In this document: piece after piece, positions 1 to 12,362 of the stretch | How the letters are laid out: each line of letters starts with the position of its first letter | Position numbering within the stretch: the first letter of the stretch is position 1 | Assembly (NCBI GenBank): GCA_009760855.2 | Contig: WPIO01000039.1 | Span: 845,001 to 909,000 of the forward strand | Source of the DNA: Cristatella mucedo | Lineage: Eukaryota > Bryozoa > Phylactolaemata > Cristatellidae | Direction: 5' to 3' | DNA length: 64,000 bases | Program-made: the position numbers and the translations under genes | The notes under the pieces: generated by a model | What the model saw: the letters and a program-made list of their open reading frames with translations, nothing else | Databases searched by the model: none | What the model was told of the DNA's origin: nothing

Positions 1-957
1 CAAAGTCTTCCCAAATCCTCTGCAGCAAAACACAAGAAAGACAATGCAGATCTAGGCAATCAGACTTTGGTGTGGTGATGAGTCCATCTGTTGTCTTCCT
101 CCTCAGGATCCATCCTACCACGCGTCCACTAATTTCCATCTTCTAGAAGTCTATCTAGCTACATCAAATCTTTTCCAGACCTTCACCCTAAGGCCTTCAG
201 CTCCGTTTCTCTGCGGCTTGGCAATCACGACAGAATAATCCCGTAGCTGTATCCTATTTTACGTAATACTTGAAGCGAAACACCAAATCGCCCCTGAACA
301 ATATTTGATTCGTATACTTGAATTTTCACTAATGTTATTAAGCGCGCTAATGTTGTGGATGTCACAGCCACTAATCAGCTTACGCGATTACTCTCAGTAT
401 GTTTAAAGGGCTTAAAAAGAAAGTTAATTCAGGACATTCTATCAACGTGTTAATAGTTGCAGCAGCCCTTTACCAGGCATCTAAGATGACGCATTATTTA
501 AGGGAGGTCACTTTCGGCCAGTTGCCAGTTACAGGGACCGTATGATGCGAGGGACACTACTGGACATAGGTATCTTCAAACGAAAGAGGCGCCCACGTAC
601 CAAGCCACTTCATTTTGCTGCATCGGTTGACATTCTGCTAGACCCTCATGCATGATATGGCAAGGGCTGAAGTCAGGCTCAAATATCTTGAGAAAACAAG
701 CGTCCCACTGAACTATACTATACTATAATATAATACTATTTATACTATACTATACTAAAGATTGCGTAGGAAGATCGACAGCTGCTACCTGGATGACCTT
801 GGCCCTTGTAACTTTGAGATGGAATTGTTATGGATCTAGCTCCATAAGAACTAAAAAGTGCTACTATGGGTTCAGGTAATGACATTTAAAAATTTATGGA
901 GATTTTTAAGAGCTACTTATTCTGATCAAGTCTGTGCAAACATTTAACTAGCTCCTT
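1..957. other. No gene seen
   Basis: AT-rich sequence with one CTATA microsatellite near 711-757. I see no gene or recognisable repeat otherwise. Confidence 0.5.
711..757. repeat. (CTATA)n-like microsatellite
   Basis: An imperfect ACTATACTATA run. Confidence 0.7.
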
Positions 958-1622
958 AGCTCTTTCTTGGCTTGATTATTGTAATTCCATTTTGGCTGGG
1001 CTACCAAAAAAAGCAACTAGGCCACTGCAAATGGCTATGAATATGGCTGCAAGGCTAGTTTTCGAGTCTCGGAGGTTTGAACACGTGTCTCCTTTGCTAA
1101 AAGAGCTAGGATGGCAGCCGGTTGATCAACGAATACAGAGCAAAGTTCTTACGCTGACCCACATGGCCCATCACAACTTGACTCCTCTATAACTCGCTGA
1201 ACTGCTGAACAAGTTTCAGCCTCCTTGTGCCCTCAGGTGGAAAATAATTTAGCTGTTTCATTCCTGCACTTAAAGACCGTTGGCCACAGAAGCTTTGGCT
1301 CTGCAGATCCTAGACTGTGGAACTCGCTTCCACAATTCTTACGCAACGACAACTAGTCTCCAGCTGCCGACTATGGCTCATTCTTTTCAATGGTCCTGAG
1401 CTGCTACTTCCATGCTACTCGCTACCTCAATTGCTCTCCTGACTCTGCTATGCTTCCCAATTTCTTTTTGTTTCGCGAGATGCTGTCTGTTGGCTACCGA
1501 ATGCGTACCCAAAGCCACTTAGGCTGTGAGTGTGCTATACAAAACTCATCTGCCTAGCACCCGCATTGTCTTTGTGGAGTTACAGACGGAGATACATTAC
1601 TTTACATGTGCTAACGTAAGTC
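958..1622 (+). mobile_element. LINE family B fragment, C-terminal RT region and 3' end
   Basis: The frame from 992 reads like the region downstream of the RT catalytic core in CR1/L2 elements (AARLVFESRRFEHVSPLLKE then GWQPVDQRI). It runs on with stops and frameshifts through a decayed form of the common W-N-S-L-P motif to a 3' end containing GGAGTTACAGACGGAGATACA. The same 3' end recurs at six other places here. It is 5'-truncated and dead. Confidence 0.75.
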
Positions 1623-3649
1623 ACATATATTAAATTTATGAATTTTATTTAATTACTTACTGTCAATTAAGTTATAGCACACCCTAGCGGGCCAAGTTTG
1701 TGTATCTGGGAAGAGTATCGACAGTGAGCTAGCATGGCTGACTTTTCAGTACGACGCAGCAGGTAGTTCCGATAGTATATGAGTGAAACTAACTTGGAAT
1801 GGCAGGCAGACGATGCCAAAAAGCTGGTGACAGTTAGAATATGATAGGATTAATCTATACGGGTCTGTCGTTACTGACAAAGGTAAAGCACAATTGATTA
1901 TAGTAAATCTAGCAGTGCTGGTGGTGAATTGTGGATGCTGTTCCGGTCCATGCATGGCTTCCAAAGGCGAATAAGCATCAATGTAAATGGAATATCCCAG
2001 GCACACGATGCACTGGGCAATACGAGATAAGTACGGCAACCATCTTTTTTTCTCCACCAGTTGGCGCGATGAGAAAAAAGGTGCAAATCGACATTTCAGC
2101 ATCAATCGTGACTTATAGTGAGCAACGGATTGTAGGAAACTACTGTTAAAAGCTCAACAAAATCTGAGCGGAACTACGCCTCAGGCCTCAGGACGGATCC
2201 ACAAGCGGCTACGCTTTCGTAGCCCAAACAGTTTAATTGACAGCTTTCACATACCTAGCGTTAAGGCAGCCGTAACTGGCATAGTGTGGTTTCGTTAGTG
2301 CCCGTTCGAAAATTCGGCTTATTCATGCAGATTTGGCTTATCGAAGCGGGAATGATTTAATTTAAGCCTGACTGTGGCCCATTTCGCAGATAAATCTTCA
2401 TAATGATCACGCTCAAGGCCGACTTAGGCCGATAATGAAAGAGTCGCCTTCAGTTCACTGAAGGTGATCGGTTGCCAAATCGTTCTGGGGAGTGGAATCT
2501 TTTAACTCACTGGCTAGATCGACAGTGTTCCGTAGACGAAATGAATCATAGTGAGACATTATTTGCATTTGTTTGTCCTACTAATACCGAGTGACCGGGG
2601 ATGCAGGTTAAGCAGAGTTCCCGCTGTCGACAAAGGCTGGTCCAGCATAAAAAGTATGGTTTATAACCCGTTTGTGAAAAGCTTCTTGTTCTTATTGGTC
2701 AGCTAACCTAATTATTTTGATAGCAATGCTGTTTTAAAAGCTAATCAGCATGTTGATAAGCCGTTTTCACACTCTGACCCTAGATGTGAGTGGGTTCCAG
2801 ATAGCACACCTGCTAAAGGCTGACGGACTCGCATGAGAATCTCAAATGACTGCCGAGGTCAAGGTCTATTTCCGTGGGATTGCAGTATGTATGAAGCAGT
2901 TAAGCGTCGCCTACAAGGTCTCTGATAAAGGTGCATCAATCAGGCTTAGGACACTCTGGATTGCTAATAGAAGCTGCCAAGCCTCGACTTACCTGACCAC
3001 GTGATCGAATTTTTAATCGAAATATGTTTGAAGCAGATCTTGGCGATTCTCCTGAATGTTAATAGTATTAATGTTAATGATAAAACGTTCATACAGCGCC
3101 ATAAGAGAACCAAACTGTTATTAGATGCCTAATGGATGCTTTACTGGAAGCATGTCAACGTGGCCAATGGTAAAATGCGAAATGTCAGCACGCTTAAGCG
3201 CAATGTATATGCTACATATTCCACTGTAAAGTAGATTTTCTTAGCTGTGCAATAGAGGTGCACGCCTCCGAAGGCATACCTTACGTGAGAAGGTTAAGGA
3301 GTGCGCAGCTGTACCAGGCTTTCACGACAAAATATTAAAAAGAATAAGACTTTCGTTCAAAGCCCTGAGAGAATCGAATCTTGGTTAAGGAGCTTTTCAA
3401 CAAGGATAGCGATAATGAGGAGTTAATTTTTAAGCAATTGATAATCCTTAGACAAGCATGAAAAGTCACGCAAGACGACATGAACATTTAAAAATCTGGC
3501 ACTTGTCGTGGTTTTGCATGCCTCGGCTTCTAGTCAGTCTACGCCAGCGACTAACCACTACTACATCTGCCCTTACCGCTTGCTAGATATGACTCTCCTC
3601 CCGAAACCAAGCACCATTAGCGTTTCTTGTCCGTTGCAGAAATCCTTTC
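1623..3649. other. No gene seen
   Basis: Both strands are rich in stops. The frames at 1746-2149 overlap on opposite strands and have no domain character. Confidence 0.5.
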
Positions 3650-3832
3650 TGAAAACTGTGCATGCTGCCACTAGCCTTGTTTGCTTGCTGAATCTGTGCA
3701 CGGTACCTCTAGCCATGTTATGCTTGTTGTCATTGAGCATGCTATCAATAACCATTCGATCGCGCTTCCTTTGCAGCAAACGTAAGTTGCCTTGGAAAGA
3801 GATCGAGTTCACTAAGGGCGCATGCTGGCTGA
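3650..3832 (+). mobile_element. LINE-A 3' UTR and tail fragment
   Basis: It contains the LINE-A 3' UTR signature (GTGCATGCTGCCACTAGCC, then TTTGCAGCAAA) and a degenerate hairpin tail with an AGAGATCGAGTTC core. The 121-residue open frame over it is chance. Confidence 0.65.
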
Positions 3833-4117
3833 CGTTGTTAACCGTGATTAACTTCAAAGGAGAAAATACATAGAATACAGGAGCAAAGATGGGTGACCGG
3901 GCACGCAATACTTGCACTATTGAGCCTTGTATGAAGGTAAAGAAATAGTCGTTCACACTCGCGCTATGCCGTTTGTTCGGAAATGCCTACGCTTGTAGAC
4001 CATGTCGGCTTCTGAACATCGGCCATTCTAATTGACGAAAGGAGACAGTCCAGGTGTCCCTCGAAATCCACTTGCTCCTACCGCATGAAACGTTGTTAGC
4101 CGTTTAGTTGGGGTACA

Positions 4118-4405
4118 TTACCTCCGTCTCGAACTCCACAAAGACTAAGTGGGTGGACTAAGGCCGCAACGACCAAGTGTGGGTTACACACGTGAGTTTT
4201 CCACGACGCACTGAAAGTCGAAGCAGCTCTCGGTGCGCTTGATGTGCGCCAAAACAGATTTCCTCTCATGCAGCAAAGAGGAAGTGAGAAAAATAGCTGA
4301 GTCAGAAGTGCAGTAAAGGAAGCGAGTTGGATCGTAGTAGCAAATCACGATGACTGGAAAGGATGCCTCACAGTCGGGTAGGCCAAGCAGGCTCGCTGCC
4401 AACAC
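4118..4405 (-). mobile_element. LINE family B 3' fragment
   Basis: On the minus strand the sequence follows the 3' part of the element at 49150-49490 (CYYDPTRFLYCTSDSA-like frame) and ends at the CCTCCGTCT complement of the family B terminus. It is more diverged than the other copies. Confidence 0.6.
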
Positions 4406-4462
4406 AGCTTGATATTAATGAGTCTTGTCTGCAGCTGACACCAAATAAACGAAGATTTATAG

Positions 4463-4640
4463 AATACTAGCTGATTCAACAGCTTCTTCTGTGTGGCGAC
4501 AGAAGAGCCTTTGCAGCCTTCACCACCGCTTGCAGTGGCAATAAAGGATTGCCCGCTGAAGTATTCGAACCTACGACTTCGGGACCGAGGTCGTGAATTG
4601 CATCCGCCTTATGCCGCGTATGCCATCACAGCTCACCAAA
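4463..4640 (-). mobile_element. SINE-2, tRNA-like, copy 1
   Basis: On the minus strand a tRNA-like head (GAGCTGTGATGGCA, B box-like GTAGGTTCGAATAC) is followed by a unique body ending in AGCTAGTATT. The same ~175 bases recur at 62227-62395. Confidence 0.65.
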
Positions 4641-4756
4641 TAGGCACCCGATTCAGCACTAAGGCGGGAGAAGTGGAAATTAAGTTCAGATCAGAGGTTC
4701 TGGATACGAGCAGCAGTAGGCTTATCGAAATCTCCTACAGTTTGAAAAATGAATAG

Positions 4757-6539
4757 GAGGAGGCAGCAGCCGCAGTAACTTAAACTCACAAGTTTTGCAG
4801 CTATAGAAAGAAAATATGCCAGTCCAAGTAATACGGTTTCCACCTGGTGCTCGAAAGAAGATAGCGAGCGGGCTCAGTTTAATGCACAGATATCTTCATG
4901 ACCGTGTCTGGCTCACGCGCAAGTGTCATCGATATCGTAGTTGAAGAGATATTTCTACCTAAAGAGCGACAGGTGAAGGGAAATTTAGCAAGCAAATCTG
5001 CTTCAAAAAGCTATTGCCTTGACGGAATAGTGTACGCATTTTCGTTACTCCGCGATTGCAAGACTTTAAGCTACATACGGTGGGTCTCAAAAAAAGCAGA
5101 ATTTTCTATACAGTCACGTTATTTCAATCAAGTCATAAGTATTCAGGTTTTCGTGATATGAGGTCAACACGGCAGAAAAAGTCAACGCTGACTTAAAATG
5201 CGTACTTTGTGCTATGGTAACGCAATATGATCGCTCGAGCTAACAGACAAATGCATAAGCAGAGCATGGGTAATTGATGGTGCATCTTGCCCGGGTTCGT
5301 CATAAGATAGCTTTCCATTTTTAACTAAGGTTTCGTGAAAACTAGGCAGTCAAAGATCAGTTTTTCGTCCGCTTGCTTAACAGATACTTACTGAGCTCAC
5401 AGCGCCAAATCACAAAATTTCACGGCGTCGTCTATTTATAGATTGAGTGCACTTTCGGCTATGAGCACAATACACATAGCTGCTAATTCGGCGCCGTTAG
5501 GTCATTGTTTGGCACAGAAATAGCTTAATTCCCTCTCATCCTGCTGTGGGCGCTGTGTGCATAGCCGAAAGTGCGCCGGCTCTATGTACACAGGACGGCG
5601 TATCAGCCAGCTGTTCGCGGAGCTAACGGTAGCCTCTAATTCAATTTTGACCAAGGTTGAACGAATGGCGGCCTCATCCAGGATCAATTTGTTGTAGGCT
5701 TGGCTGACTGAATGCCAGGAAATTCTTGCTGCTTCTTTTCATCACTTAGCAAGAAACGTACTAATTATATCTTGTCATATAATTTCTGGCATACCTATAC
5801 TATTTAAAAAAAAGCTTATTGCAGACATCTCTACGGATGCAGGCCAGTATTGCTAATGCCAAGACGAAGTTACCAAAATGTGCAGCAATCACTTGCCCAA
5901 AGGACGGCCACTCTCTTCCTGCTTCGGCGACAAATCTCGTCACTCTATCGATAGGTTAAGTTCTTGTAATGGCTCATGTAGAGGAAAAATGTTCGTGAGT
6001 AATTCAATCTTTATTGTCTGCCGAGATGCAATTTAGGCAATGGATGTAGCACCTTCTTCATTGCTGAATAACTGAGGCTGTTTAATCAGTCGATGCTATT
6101 CTTTAGTGTGCCGTAGAAGCGAGATATCAGGCGGGGCGTATATTTTTTGACTTGTGCAAGGCGTTAATCTTAAAAAAACGTTTCGGTGAAATGTTCAGTA
6201 TGTGCTCAAGTGCACATTTTCCAAGACCCCGTGCGTTACGTAGCTGATAGGATCGATACGTGTGCAATATAATAGTATAGTAAATAGCATATACAGTTTT
6301 TCAACCCTATAAGGTATGAACATCCAATTGCAAAGAGTGAAAAAGCACAACTATCCTAATTGTACAGAAGTTATTTGGTTGTTATTAGTGCAGTAGTTGT
6401 ACTAATTTATTCACCATTAGTACAGGGCTTAGAGGCTAGCAAAAACAAAAAGAGAGCACAGGCAGGAAGACACGCTTGGCATGCTGCTCTTTGGAGCGTA
6501 ATTCTAGAAATATGAAACAGAAGTAGCCGGCTATGCCTC
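4757..6539. other. No gene seen
   Basis: AT-rich with stops in all frames. The short frames at 4898 and 5502 are unremarkable. Confidence 0.5.
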
Positions 6540-6826
6540 AGAGCTGTGGCGAGGTTCATATCCTTGAAGCCAGAGCAAAGGTCGTATGACGGAATTTAAA
6601 AGGAAGCTTAAAACGCATTTGTTTGTTACAGCATTTGGTGAGTCTTTGTGATTCATCCTTCGCGTGCATGTACTTACTTACACTTCGCCTGCTGCTTGCC
6701 GATGCTACAACCAATAATTTTGTAATGCTTTGTATACAGTACATGTAAAATGGCTAGAAAGAGGTTCAGTTCACTGAGGACGCCATACAAATGTATTATT
6801 ATTATTAATATCATTATTATTATGCA
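6540..6826 (+). mobile_element. LINE-A subfamily 3' end
   Basis: The peptide EFKRKLKTHLFVTAF matches the C-terminus of the LINE-A RT protein. The tail is a variant hairpin (GGCTAGAAAGAGGTTCAG, then TCACTGAGGACGCC) followed by (ATT)n. Confidence 0.65.
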
Positions 6827-6861
6827 AGAAATGCCCAGAGATGGCAAAGGAACGTCGTGAC

Positions 6862-6862
<1 letters not shown>

Positions 6863-6920
<58 letters not shown>
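6863..6920. repeat. (AG)n microsatellite
   Basis: Twenty-nine uninterrupted AG units just past a LINE-A tail. Confidence 0.95.
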
Positions 6921-6922
<2 letters not shown>

Positions 6923-7884
6923 AGTGATCAAAGCTCAGGCAGCACCCGCACAGATGACAGACCAAACACTGTGCCATTTAAATTCATTAATTATTCTTAA
7001 AGTTTCGAAATGCGGAAATCTCAACAGCTGCAAGATTTGAAGTTGCTCTAATATGTTACTGACTGGCCGTGTTGTGGTTGACTCTAGCTATATGCCGTTA
7101 GAAAAATTTGGGTTTCCTCTTCAACGAGCTAGAAAAATCCTCCACTCTCGCTCTGTAAGCATATTTATTAATCGCTAGTTCTTAAAGTTTGTCTTACGTA
7201 CAATAGCTCGTATCATCGCATCGATGCGTGTGCATAGTCCGAAATGGACTAAGACGTACTACTGCAGTTGTAGTGCTTCTGCCGTTAAAGCTTGGCATGC
7301 ATTAGCAGTGGCAAGTTGTTCAAAGAAAAAAAACTCATTGGGTGACAGATAACAGGTATTGATTAACAGTTTCCTGCAGACTGCAGTCCAAGAGCAGTTG
7401 ACTTGGGCAGCCACGTATGTTTCTTCTGTTTGCCCGCTCGCTTCAAGTAGCAGTTGTAGCAGTGATAAAAGACCCGAGTACTGGAAAGGGTGCAAAGTAT
7501 GAATCAGCCTCCTTCCTAGTTATAAAAGAGCGCCGAGCAGTTCCTCAAAACTTGTTTATCCGACTGAGAAGCGGTGTTTTGCTTAGCCAGGATAAGCACC
7601 GTAGCGGTCAAACAATCTTAGTCATCGCGGCTAGTGCCTATCCCAATATCCTGCATCCCTCAACTTACATAAATAACCTCAAATGCTTAATTCATGCTAC
7701 ACTGCACTACTTCAGACTGATCTGAGCCGCCTCTCCATAGTGGAGAAACAGTAACTTGGGAGCTCTGTCAAACGCATTCGGGTCCGTTCCTTCTCTTGGT
7801 TCAGGATACGTATCCGAAATAGCATGATTTGGCCGAGCATCGTACTGGCTCATCTGACCTAATTTATGCCCCTAACACCCTCAT

Positions 7885-8015
7885 TTTAGCAAACCTTTCC
7901 TTCAATTTATAGGTTCTTGAATTATTGGAATAAACTGCCGATTAAAGTCACTCAATCCATTGAATCGGTAGCATTTGAAAAGAGGCTAAGCATATTTCGA
8001 TTTCTCACATCGTTA
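7885..8015 (+). mobile_element. Possible LINE C-terminal fragment
   Basis: A short frame reads NYWNKLPIKV and then AFEKRLSIF, which resembles the W-N-x-L-P and F-K-x-R/K-L end of non-LTR RT proteins. Nothing else of the element is preserved. Confidence 0.35.
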
Positions 8016-8150
8016 GCTCAATCCGCCTGAACTTTCTTTGTTAGTAAACGAGAACTGAGAGTGTGCATGGTACTGCTGGTGATGCGTGTGTTTGTTGATG
8101 AGATGCTAATAACGTATAGTCAGAGTGTGACTATTTATTCAGACAACGCA

Positions 8151-8402
<252 letters not shown>

Positions 8403-9017
8403 GATCCAATCAGATCGAACGGCAGGTAGAGAAGTGTATGTCCACTTGGCCCAACCGGCGAAAGGGAAGTAGCCTTTGTCTGCCACCACAAGACGGATGT
8501 GGGTTCAGGTACGTCTGACCTCGAGGGAGATTGATCTAGCAGCTGGCAAGTTTGGGAATCCAGGGGTTGCTACAGTCCGGTAATAGATTGATATACTACC
8601 TTACTGGCATATATAAAGTTTCGCAGATAGAGATTTACTTCTCTTAGGATGATATACAATATCGCAATACTATTATCAAGTTGTTCGCGAGAAAGTGTTG
8701 GTTAAGACACTGTATTGAAAGCGCTATTATAAAAGCCACTTTGCTACTCCTATTGAATTAAGAAGGCATTTCTTTAGTTCAACCAAAGTCTTAGCATAAA
8801 CGCTCTAGTTATGGCAGTGGATCTGATGAATGGAAAACTTTTACCCGCAATTAAGGAAACCACACTTTAGCAGCATTGGAACAATCATTGTGGGTGTGAC
8901 ACAACAGTCGAGCTCGTGAACCTCTGATAGTGAGGCCGCCTTTCTGATTCTGACCTAGTTGCCTTCCAGCTCTGAATCTATGGACATTTTACTGCCATAT
9001 ACCACAGTCAAACACTA

Positions 9018-9318
9018 ATAATACATTTTATAAAGTGTCCGGAGAGAACTCAGTCTCTTTTTAGGTGCTTTACAATTGCTGCAAAGGAAGCATGATCAAA
9101 ATGGTTAGTGGAAGCATGCTCAATAAACAACAATAATAACAAGGTTAGTGGCAGCATGCAGCAGTGTCAGCACACATAAGCACATAAAGGTCGAATCACA
9201 GGGAACCACTAAATTTTGTTATACATAGATGCGTTTATAGCTTCTTTTTAAATGTGAACAAGTCAGGAGATGACGTGATGCAGTTCGGGAGCGATTTCCA
9301 AGCTTTGGGAGCATGTAT
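9018..9318 (-). mobile_element. LINE-A 3' end
   Basis: On the minus strand this is the LINE-A 3' UTR and hairpin tail with TAA repeats beyond it. A SINE-1 copy on the opposite strand begins immediately after its truncated 5' end. Confidence 0.75.
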
Positions 9319-9458
9319 GAGCTGATTTGGCCTGGCGGTTATGGTGCTCGCCCTAACCAAGGCCTGGCCAAGGTCGTGGGCTGGAGCCCTGTGGCATACG
9401 CACGTGAAGTGCCTGGATAAAGATTAAGTTCTCTTAGGGCGCTATAAAAATGAATTAT
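9319..9458 (+). mobile_element. SINE-1, tRNA-derived
   Basis: A tRNA-like head has an A box near GGCCTGGCGG and a B box GGGCTGGAGCCC. It is followed by AAGTGCCTGGATAAAGATTA and TCTCTTAGGGCGCTATA, the LINE-A-like hairpin tail. It is about 140 bases long. Confidence 0.8.
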
Positions 9459-9514
9459 AGAACATAGAAATCTGGTACTCTTTTCGGCTCGAGTAAACCA
9501 CTCTTTGCTACCAG

Positions 9515-9800
9515 TTGTTGTATGACAGTGGCTCCGGCGGTGGCTTTTCTTGTGGGAGTCTCACAGAGACACAGCGAGCGCACGTGAGCGGTAACGAGAC
9601 TCTCCATTATTACTCTCATGGGCACATGTTTGAGAGCGCGATCAATCGCAGCAGACGACAAGAAATATAACATGCATAATTGGCCTACCGCTGCCCTGCC
9701 CCAATGGCTTAACTATTGGCCACAGGTGAGGCATGTACATTAGTGTCAAGCGATTCGCTAATTACAACAGCAGAAGCAGCAGGCCCACACCACACACGGC
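9515..9800 (+). repeat. Module M, copy 1 (~300 bases)
   Basis: This unit starts at TTGTATGACAGTGGCTCC and includes AATATAACATGCATAATTGG and GGCATGTACATTAGTGTC. It is also found at 10095-10395 and 12065-12362. It directly adjoins LINE-A coding sequence on its inner side. The translation is conserved in part (FLVGVSQRHS) but a coding role is unproven. Confidence 0.65.
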
Positions 9801-10094
9801 ACCACTTCTCACTAACCTGGCTCCTAGTCAAGCAACGCATCGACTTCAAGGTTTTGGCACTCACTTTCAGGTCCTTCAATTCTTTGGTTCCAGCCTATCT
9901 ATCAGATCTACTGCCCCACCAAACTAAGCATCGCTCCTCCTGCTTCTTGGAATTCAACAGCTTAACTATAGATCAGTAGATCTTATAGGTAGGCTTGTAC
10001 CAAAGAATGGAATGACCTGAAAGCGAGTGCCAAAACCTTGAAGTCGATGCGTTGCTTGACTAGGAGCCAATGCAGGCTGGCGGGAAGTGGTGCG

Positions 10095-10395
10095 GTGTGT
10101 ATAGTGTGGGTCTGCTGCTTCTGCTGTTGTAATTAGCGAAGCGCCTTGACACTAATGTACATGCCTCACCCGTGGCCAATAGTTAAGCCATTGGGGCAGG
10201 GCAGCGGTAGGCCAATTATGCATGTTATATTTCTTGTCGTCTGCTGCGATTGATCGCGCTCTCAAACATGTGCCCATGAGAGTAATAAAGGAAAGTCTCG
10301 TTACCGCTCTCATGCACCCGCTGTGTCTCTGTGAGACTCCCACAAGAAAAGCCGCCGCCGGAGCCACTGTCATACAACAACTGGTAGCAAAGAGT
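10095..10395 (-). repeat. Module M, copy 2
   Basis: This is the inverted partner of copy 1 within the 1-kb palindrome and keeps a 73-residue minus-strand frame. It is in the same orientation as copy 3. Confidence 0.65.
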
Positions 10396-10659
10396 GGTTT
10401 ACTCGAGCCAAAAAGAGTACCAGAACTTCTATGGTCTAGATGGGACGCCTATACTGAGGTACGAAATTTTTAACGGCAGACCGCACTTTATGGCTCGGCT
10501 TCTAACGCTTGAGAAGGCCATAGCTAGGCTAAATATTGCGATAATGCTAAAACATGCTGTGCCAGTGTGTCTGAACGATAAAGCGATACACGGTTTTAGG
10601 GTGATCAGCCGGCCGACGTAAAGCAAGCTTACCACAAGCTTCGCAACGAGTTAATTCTG

Positions 10660-11101
10660 ATCGTTTTGTGGTTGACGGTTGAGGAGGCCGAGATTGAGGC
10701 CGAGAGGTTTCGGCTGGAGCAGGAGCAGCTCGCCGGAGCCGAGTGCGGGGCAAAGCTAGGCGATGAGCCAGCTTCATCACCCGTCGATCCTACGGTCAGC
10801 TGCCCTCAAGAGCCAGACAGACGAGCGGAACTCATTCAGCTGCCGCAGCTATCCGACTGCAATACAGGCGGAGGAAGCGGGTATGGGACCGCTTCCGACA
10901 CAGTGGCCACAACAGCCGAAGAGCACCAGAATAACGTAAGTGCGCAGCGGCAGCAGCCAGGGACGAAGGAGGTGCAGCATGTGACGGCTTCCAGCGGCGA
11001 GGCGATAGTAGCCTGCAACAGGAAGCAGGCGGCCCAATCGAGCGACGTCTCGGCAGCGAGAGCGTCGTAGTGGCGGAGAGCATCTCGGCGGCAAAGAGCG
11101 C

Positions 11102-11171
<70 letters not shown>

Positions 11172-11980
11172 CGTCTTGACCACCGAGCGAAGCGGTGGCA
11201 GTTTCTTGGTGGTGGAGAGCACCCACACAAGCGGCTCGGCGCAGAGTACAGAGGAGCACGGCACAGAGGAGCACGGCACGGCAAGAGTGCCGTCAGTGGA
11301 GAGGCGATAATAGCCTGCGACCAGGCGCAGGCAGCCCATGAGAGCGACGTCTTGGCCGCCAAGCGCGGCAGCGCGAGCCTCGTAGCGGCTGAGAGCATCT
11401 CAGCGGCCGGGGAGAAAGCAGCGTCGAGAGCGTCTCGGTGGTGAAGAGCACCCACACGAGCCCGGAGATAGCAGTCAGTGGCAAAGCGACAGTAGCCTGT
11501 GACGAGAAGCGAAGCAGTGAGAGCGTTGCAGCGGCGAAGGGCACCTGCTAAAGCGTCTCGGCTCAGAGGGCAGAGCAGCACAACCACGAGATCGACTCGG
11601 TGGAGTGGAACTCCGAGAACAGCGAGGCCATAATGAACCCGGTGTTTTTCAATGGGTAGGATCGGCCGGCGACTAGCGCCCGAGACCGGCCATCGGGGTT
11701 CTCTCAGAGGTGACCCAGGGGAACCGCCTGACAGTGGGAGCGGTGCCCCAGCTTTGCCTATTGGATGGCACCATCTACGACCGGCTGCTCCCGGGGAGCG
11801 GAGCTGATGTGTGGCCCCCTGCGAGTGTCTATCGCGTAGGGTGCCCTCTCCATCCAAGCCGGTCGGTGCTCGTTAATGTTAATATCCCGGCAGAGCCCCA
11901 ACGACAAACCGCTGGACGGGCACCTCTTGAACAGGCAGAAGAGGAGAACGCGGGAGCCAATGGCTACACGACTTAGCAGT
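10660..11980 (+). pseudogene. Unrecognised GC-rich coding-like island with internal repeats
   Basis: I do not recognise a family. The plus strand holds a frame at 10666-11070 starting in a charged stretch (EEAEIEAERFRLEQEQ), then Ser/Thr/Gln-rich sequence. A unit SGEAI[VI]AC.....AA..SDV recurs at about 10990, 11293 and, diverged, 11475. A (GA)n run at 11104-11168 breaks the frame, and later pieces in other frames are also coding-like (IDSVEWNSENSEAIMNP near 11600; QGNRLTVGAVPQLC near 11715). It lies between module M copies 2 and 3, in direct orientation. The likeliest reading is a dead coding region carried by a mobile element. An ancient host gene is possible. Confidence 0.35.
11104..11168. 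repeat. (GA)n microsatellite inside the GC-rich island
   Basis: A pure GA run that breaks the repeated coding-like unit. Confidence 0.95.
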
Positions 11981-12064
11981 CGTAAGGGCCGCCCCCTCCC
12001 CAGCTAGGCTGGTGGACCATGAAATCTATTTGCTATGTGTGAAGGGATGTAGTATTCGCCTGCG

Positions 12065-12362
12065 GCTTCTGCTTTTGTAATTAGCGAAGCGCCTTGACAC
12101 TAATGTACATGCATCACCTGTGGCCAATAGTTGAGCCATTGGCCCAAGGCAGCGTCGGCCACTGATGCATGTTATATTTCGTGCCTTTCAGGTCATTCCA
12201 TTCTTGTCTGCTGCGATTGATAGTGCTCTCACATATGTGCCCGTTGAGAGTAATAAAAGAGAGTCTAGTTGACCGCTCACGTGCGCCCGCCCGCTGTGTC
12301 TCCGTGAGACTCCCACAAGTACAGCCTCCGCCAGAGCCACCGGCATACAACATGTGGCAACT
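12065..12362 (-). repeat. Module M, copy 3
   Basis: It is more diverged than copies 1 and 2, with an extra ~24 bases (TTTCAGGTCATTCCATTC) that match LINE-A sequence seen near copy 2. On its right it joins LINE-A codons ending SCHM, which gives the other insertion boundary. Confidence 0.62.

Larger units (their letters stand above)
9459..10437. repeat. Long inverted repeat (arms ~455 and ~464 bases, 60-base spacer)
   Basis: The left arm 9459-9913 and the right arm 9974-10437 are reverse complements with a small percentage of mismatches and short indels by eye. Each arm contains, from outside in, ~55 bases of unique sequence, module M, and a LINE-A RT fragment (WLLVKQRIDFKVLAL). The spacer is LINE-A-like on the left side. 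Confidence 0.85.
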
